NCBI GenBank assembly: GCA_921293015.1
Contig: OV121092.1
Span: 5,834,001 to 5,898,000 of the forward strand
Length of the DNA stretch: 64,000 nucleotides
Direction of reading: 5' to 3'
Origin: Phorcus lineatus
Taxonomy: Eukaryota > Mollusca > Gastropoda > Trochida > Trochidae
Shown: piece by piece, positions 61,145 through 64,000 of the stretch
Numbering within the stretch: the stretch's first letter is position 1
Layout of the letters: each line of letters begins with the position of its first letter
Made by a program: the position numbers and the translations under genes
The notes under the pieces: model-generated
What the model saw: the letters and a program-made list of their open reading frames with translations, nothing else
Databases searched by the model: none
What the model was told of the DNA's origin: nothing

Positions 61145-61352
61145 GACACTGTGACGGCTTGAACTTCAAATGAATGAATGAATGAATTAATTAATTAAAT
61201 TTCAACTCATTCAACTTCATTAAACTATACGAACTTCTTAATTAACTTCACTCTTTGATGGCTTGAATTTCAAAAGTTTCAATGAATGAATACATCAATC
61301 AAGTAAATTTCAACTTATTCAATTTCATTAAAATGTACAAACTTCTTGATTA
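61145..61352. repeat. Direct duplication of about 100 bp
   Basis: Both copies run from GGCTTGAA(C/T)TTCAAA through AATGAATGAAT, AAATTTCAACT(C/T)ATTCAA and TTCATTAAA to GAACTTCTTAAT or AAACTTCTTGAT, at about 61,153 and 61,260. Moderately diverged. Confidence 0.75.
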
Positions 61353-61689
61353 TATAATTATAATTGATTGTTATTTTCATTGATTGATTTACGACTATCA
61401 CTTGTTGCATACTGGTATTTCTCTAGAATTAGAAATAATTCCATTGTGACACATCACTGATTTAACTTCATCTATGGATTTCAAATAATTGATCTCAACG
61501 CATCCCTCTTCATTCTTCATATCAATGCACACCATCAATTTTGTCAATTTACCGTGGACAGTATCTAAGGAAATTAATTAGCATTAATGTGATTTGATTC
61601 ATTTTCTATTAGCTAAAGTTTCCTTTCAATCATTATCTGAATAATGGTCAATTGAACAATCATCTGACTACTTATTCATTAGCCATCAG

Positions 61690-62670
61690 AATGTATATTC
61701 AATATTTCTTTGATTGTCAATCAGATTTTCAATCAAGTAAGTTTTGTCAATTGTCCATTGAAAAATGATTATTATTTTTGTAATTTGTCTAGTTTGATAT
61801 AGATTTTCAATCTAAGAATCACAAGATTGTCAATTCAATTTTTTTAATTATCACTTCACTTATCTGGAACTGTCAATTCAAAACCTTTGGATTATTAAAT
61901 AAAAAATTTGTTGATGTTGCTTTAATCATTTTGAACCCAATAACTTTGGATTGTCAATTCAATGATTTTGGACTATCAATTCAAAAGTTTTGGTTTTTCA
62001 ATTCAGTATTTTTAGATTGTCATCATATCAATTTTAGATTGTCAATTAACATTGTGTTTTATCAAGAATTCAATATTTTGCAAGTCAATTGAAATGTTTT
62101 GACTGTCAATTAAAACATTTTGTACTGTCAAATCAATGATTTTAAATATCCGACTCAATCCTTTTGAAGGGTCAATTCAGTAACTTTAAAATTGTCAAAC
62201 AATAATTTTTCAATTGTGATTTAAATGATTTTCGTTTGACTATTAAAAGATCTTGAGATCAAATGAATAATTTTGGATTTCAAATAAATAATTTTGGATT
62301 TCCAATTGAAACAATTTTAGATTATCAATTAAATTACTCTGGATTGTCAAATCAATTACTTTGGATTTTCCAATTGAACAATTTTGGATTGGAGATTAAA
62401 TCACTTTGGATTTTCAACTAAACATTATTGGATTGTCAATTCAATACTTTGCATTGTCAATTGAATGATTTTGGATTGTCAATTCAATGATTTTGGATGG
62501 TCAATTCAATAATTTTGGATGGTCAATTCAATGATTTTGGATTGTCAATTCAATGGTTTGGATTGTCAATTCAATGGTTTGGATTGTCAAGTCAATGATT
62601 TTGGAATGCCAATTCAATAATTTTAGATTGTCTATTCAATTACTTTGGATTGACAATTAAACGATTTTGA
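61690..62670. repeat. Degenerate 20-22 bp repeat, GGATTGTCAATTCAATGATT
   Basis: About 40 variants of TTTTGGATTGTCAATTCAAT occupy a kilobase, most regular at 62,440-62,600. Copies differ by substitutions and short indels. No coding frame. Confidence 0.93.
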
Positions 62671-62954
62671 GTTTCCAACATCATGTTAATGTTTTCCCCG
62701 TGACAGTTTCAATTTGTCAAGTGCATGTTAAGACAAGCCATGTTGACCAACCATCGGAACCAATCGATGTACACATGCAAAGAGCTCCTTAAAAAAACAT
62801 ATAACACACCGTAAAGAAGCTATCAATTTGGGCAACATGTAGTCAGCACATCTCAGATGAGTTTGTCACGACATGAGAAAGAAGACAATGGTTTCTTTTG
62901 ACTCGCATCCAGCCTGTATATACTGTACAAAATAAGGAACAGATATTGCAATGA

Positions 62955-63192
62955 TTGAAATTGACAAGTTATGAGTGCCAGTGAACTAATTTTTGTATGT
63001 AGCAACTTTTGTATGTATTAATTTTTGTATGTAGCAATCTTTGTATGTATCAATTTTCGTATATATAGTAATCTTGAAATTGACAAGTTATGAGTGCCAG
63101 TGAACTAATTTTTGTATGTAGCAACTTTTGTATGTATTAATTTTTGTATGTAGCAATCTTTGTATGTATCAATTTTCGTATATATAGTAATC
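62955..63192. repeat. 119-bp perfect tandem duplication
   Basis: Copy 1 (62,955-63,073) and copy 2 (63,074-63,192) appear identical by eye. Both begin TTGAAATTGACAAGTTATGA and end TATATATAGTAATC. Identity suggests a very recent event or an assembly duplicate. Confidence 0.95.
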
Positions 63193-64000
63193 TTTTATTT
63201 TTGTATGTAGTAATGACTGAATATAGTAATACTTGTAAGTGGTAATATTTGTATGTATAGTATTCTTTTTATGTGGTTACCTTTGTGTGTAGTAATTTTT
63301 GTATGTAGTTACCTTTGTGTGTCGTTTTTTGTATGTAGCAATGATTGAATTTAGTATAACTTGTATGCAGAATTTTTTTTATTCATTGTAATCTTTGTAT
63401 GTATTCACTGTTTGTTGTAATCTTTTTATGTGGTAATGATAATAATCTTAAGTTAATCTTTGTATGCAGTAATCATTGCATGTAACTCTAATAGAATGTA
63501 GTAATCTTTGTATGAAATAATAATTGAATGTAGTAATTTTTGTATGTAGTAATAATTGAATGTAGTAATCTTTGTTTTTATAAATATAACAGAATGGAGT
63601 GATATTTGAATGTATCAATAGTTGAAAGTAGTAATCTATGACTGTAAAGTAATAGTTGAATGTAGTGATATTTGTATGCAGTAATAGTTGAAAATAATAA
63701 TCTTTGTATGTAGTAATAATTGAATGTAGTAATCTTTGTTTTTATAACAATAACTGAAAGGAGTGATATTTGAATGTATCAATAGTTGAAAGTAGTAATC
63801 TATGACCATAGTAATAGTTGAATGTAGTGATCTTTGTATGCAGTAATAGTTGAAAATAGTAATCTTTGTATGTAGTAATGATTGAATGCAGTAATGATTG
63901 AGTGTAGTAATATTTAATCGAAGTTATTTTTGTGTAGTAATCTTCGCATTTAGTAATATTTGTATGTAGTAATGTTCACACGTAGCAATAATTGAATGTA
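63193..64000. repeat. TTTGTATGTAGTAAT satellite with higher-order period
   Basis: Variants of TTTGTATGTAGTAATNATTGAATGTAGTAAT continue to the end of the window. A longer unit of about 164 bp (starting TTTGTTTTTATA at 63,571 and 63,735) is repeated with few differences, so the array has a higher-order structure. It runs off the window edge. Confidence 0.92.

Larger units (their letters stand above)
56976..64000. other. 5'-side intron (incomplete), repeats only
   Basis: Upstream of exon 1 I find no further exon in 7.0 kb. The sequence is AT-rich with tRNA-like SINE remnants at about 59,275-59,350 and 59,430-59,505, a SINE copy at 60,062-60,380, short duplications near 58,205-58,316 and 61,145-61,352, a TA run at 59,081-59,105, and two large low-complexity arrays from 61.6 kb to the end. 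The open frames at 57,409-57,660 and 57,966-58,166 have no recognisable content. Confidence 0.65.

Overview
The window looks like AT-rich invertebrate animal DNA: no bacterial-style gene packing, small GC-richer exons with GT-AG borders spread over 64 kb, many tRNA-headed SINEs, fold-back elements and minisatellites. One SINE family ends in a tail reading GTTAAACCCCAACTCA on the minus strand, a style I associate with molluscs. A marine mollusc is my best guess, at moderate to low confidence.

Essentially the whole window lies inside one large minus-strand gene, a polycystin-1 family (PKD1/REJ-type) receptor. I could assemble 22 exons from 56,975 down to 9,573. Their splice phases match at all 21 junctions and they give an uninterrupted partial reading frame of 3,798 nt (1,265 complete codons). 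In protein order it encodes the end of one PKD (Ig-like) repeat, about seven more PKD repeats (exons 1-10), then a REJ (receptor for egg jelly) module (exons 10-22). Residue numbers below count from the first complete codon in exon 1. The N-terminus and first PKD repeats must lie beyond 64,000. The GAIN/GPS, PLAT and membrane-spanning part must lie left of position 1. Both outer introns are long (at least 7.0 kb and 9.5 kb).

Layout: 1-9,572, 3'-side intron with fold-back elements and short tandem repeats; 9,573-9,672, exon 22; 9,673-20,420, a 10.7 kb intron with a degenerate satellite; 20,421-21,516, exons 21 and 20; 21,517-26,414, an intron with an 84-bp tandem array and a CT-rich minisatellite; 26,415-34,529, the dense exon cluster 19 to 7; 35,252-43,607, exons 6 to 2, with SINEs and hairpin elements in the introns; 43,608-56,822, a 13.2 kb intron with a GATGATGGT array and an unexplained ORF-rich patch at 48.4-49.4 kb; 56,823-56,975, exon 1; 56,976-64,000, 5'-side intron ending in large low-complexity arrays.

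The most interesting point is inside the REJ module. Five successive exons (33, 27, 66, 27 and 219 nt) are all phase 1-1, so any subset could be skipped without shifting the frame. The first four encode a short, low-complexity linker between the two halves of the REJ domain. This could be a built-in length-variable hinge in an extracellular receptor.
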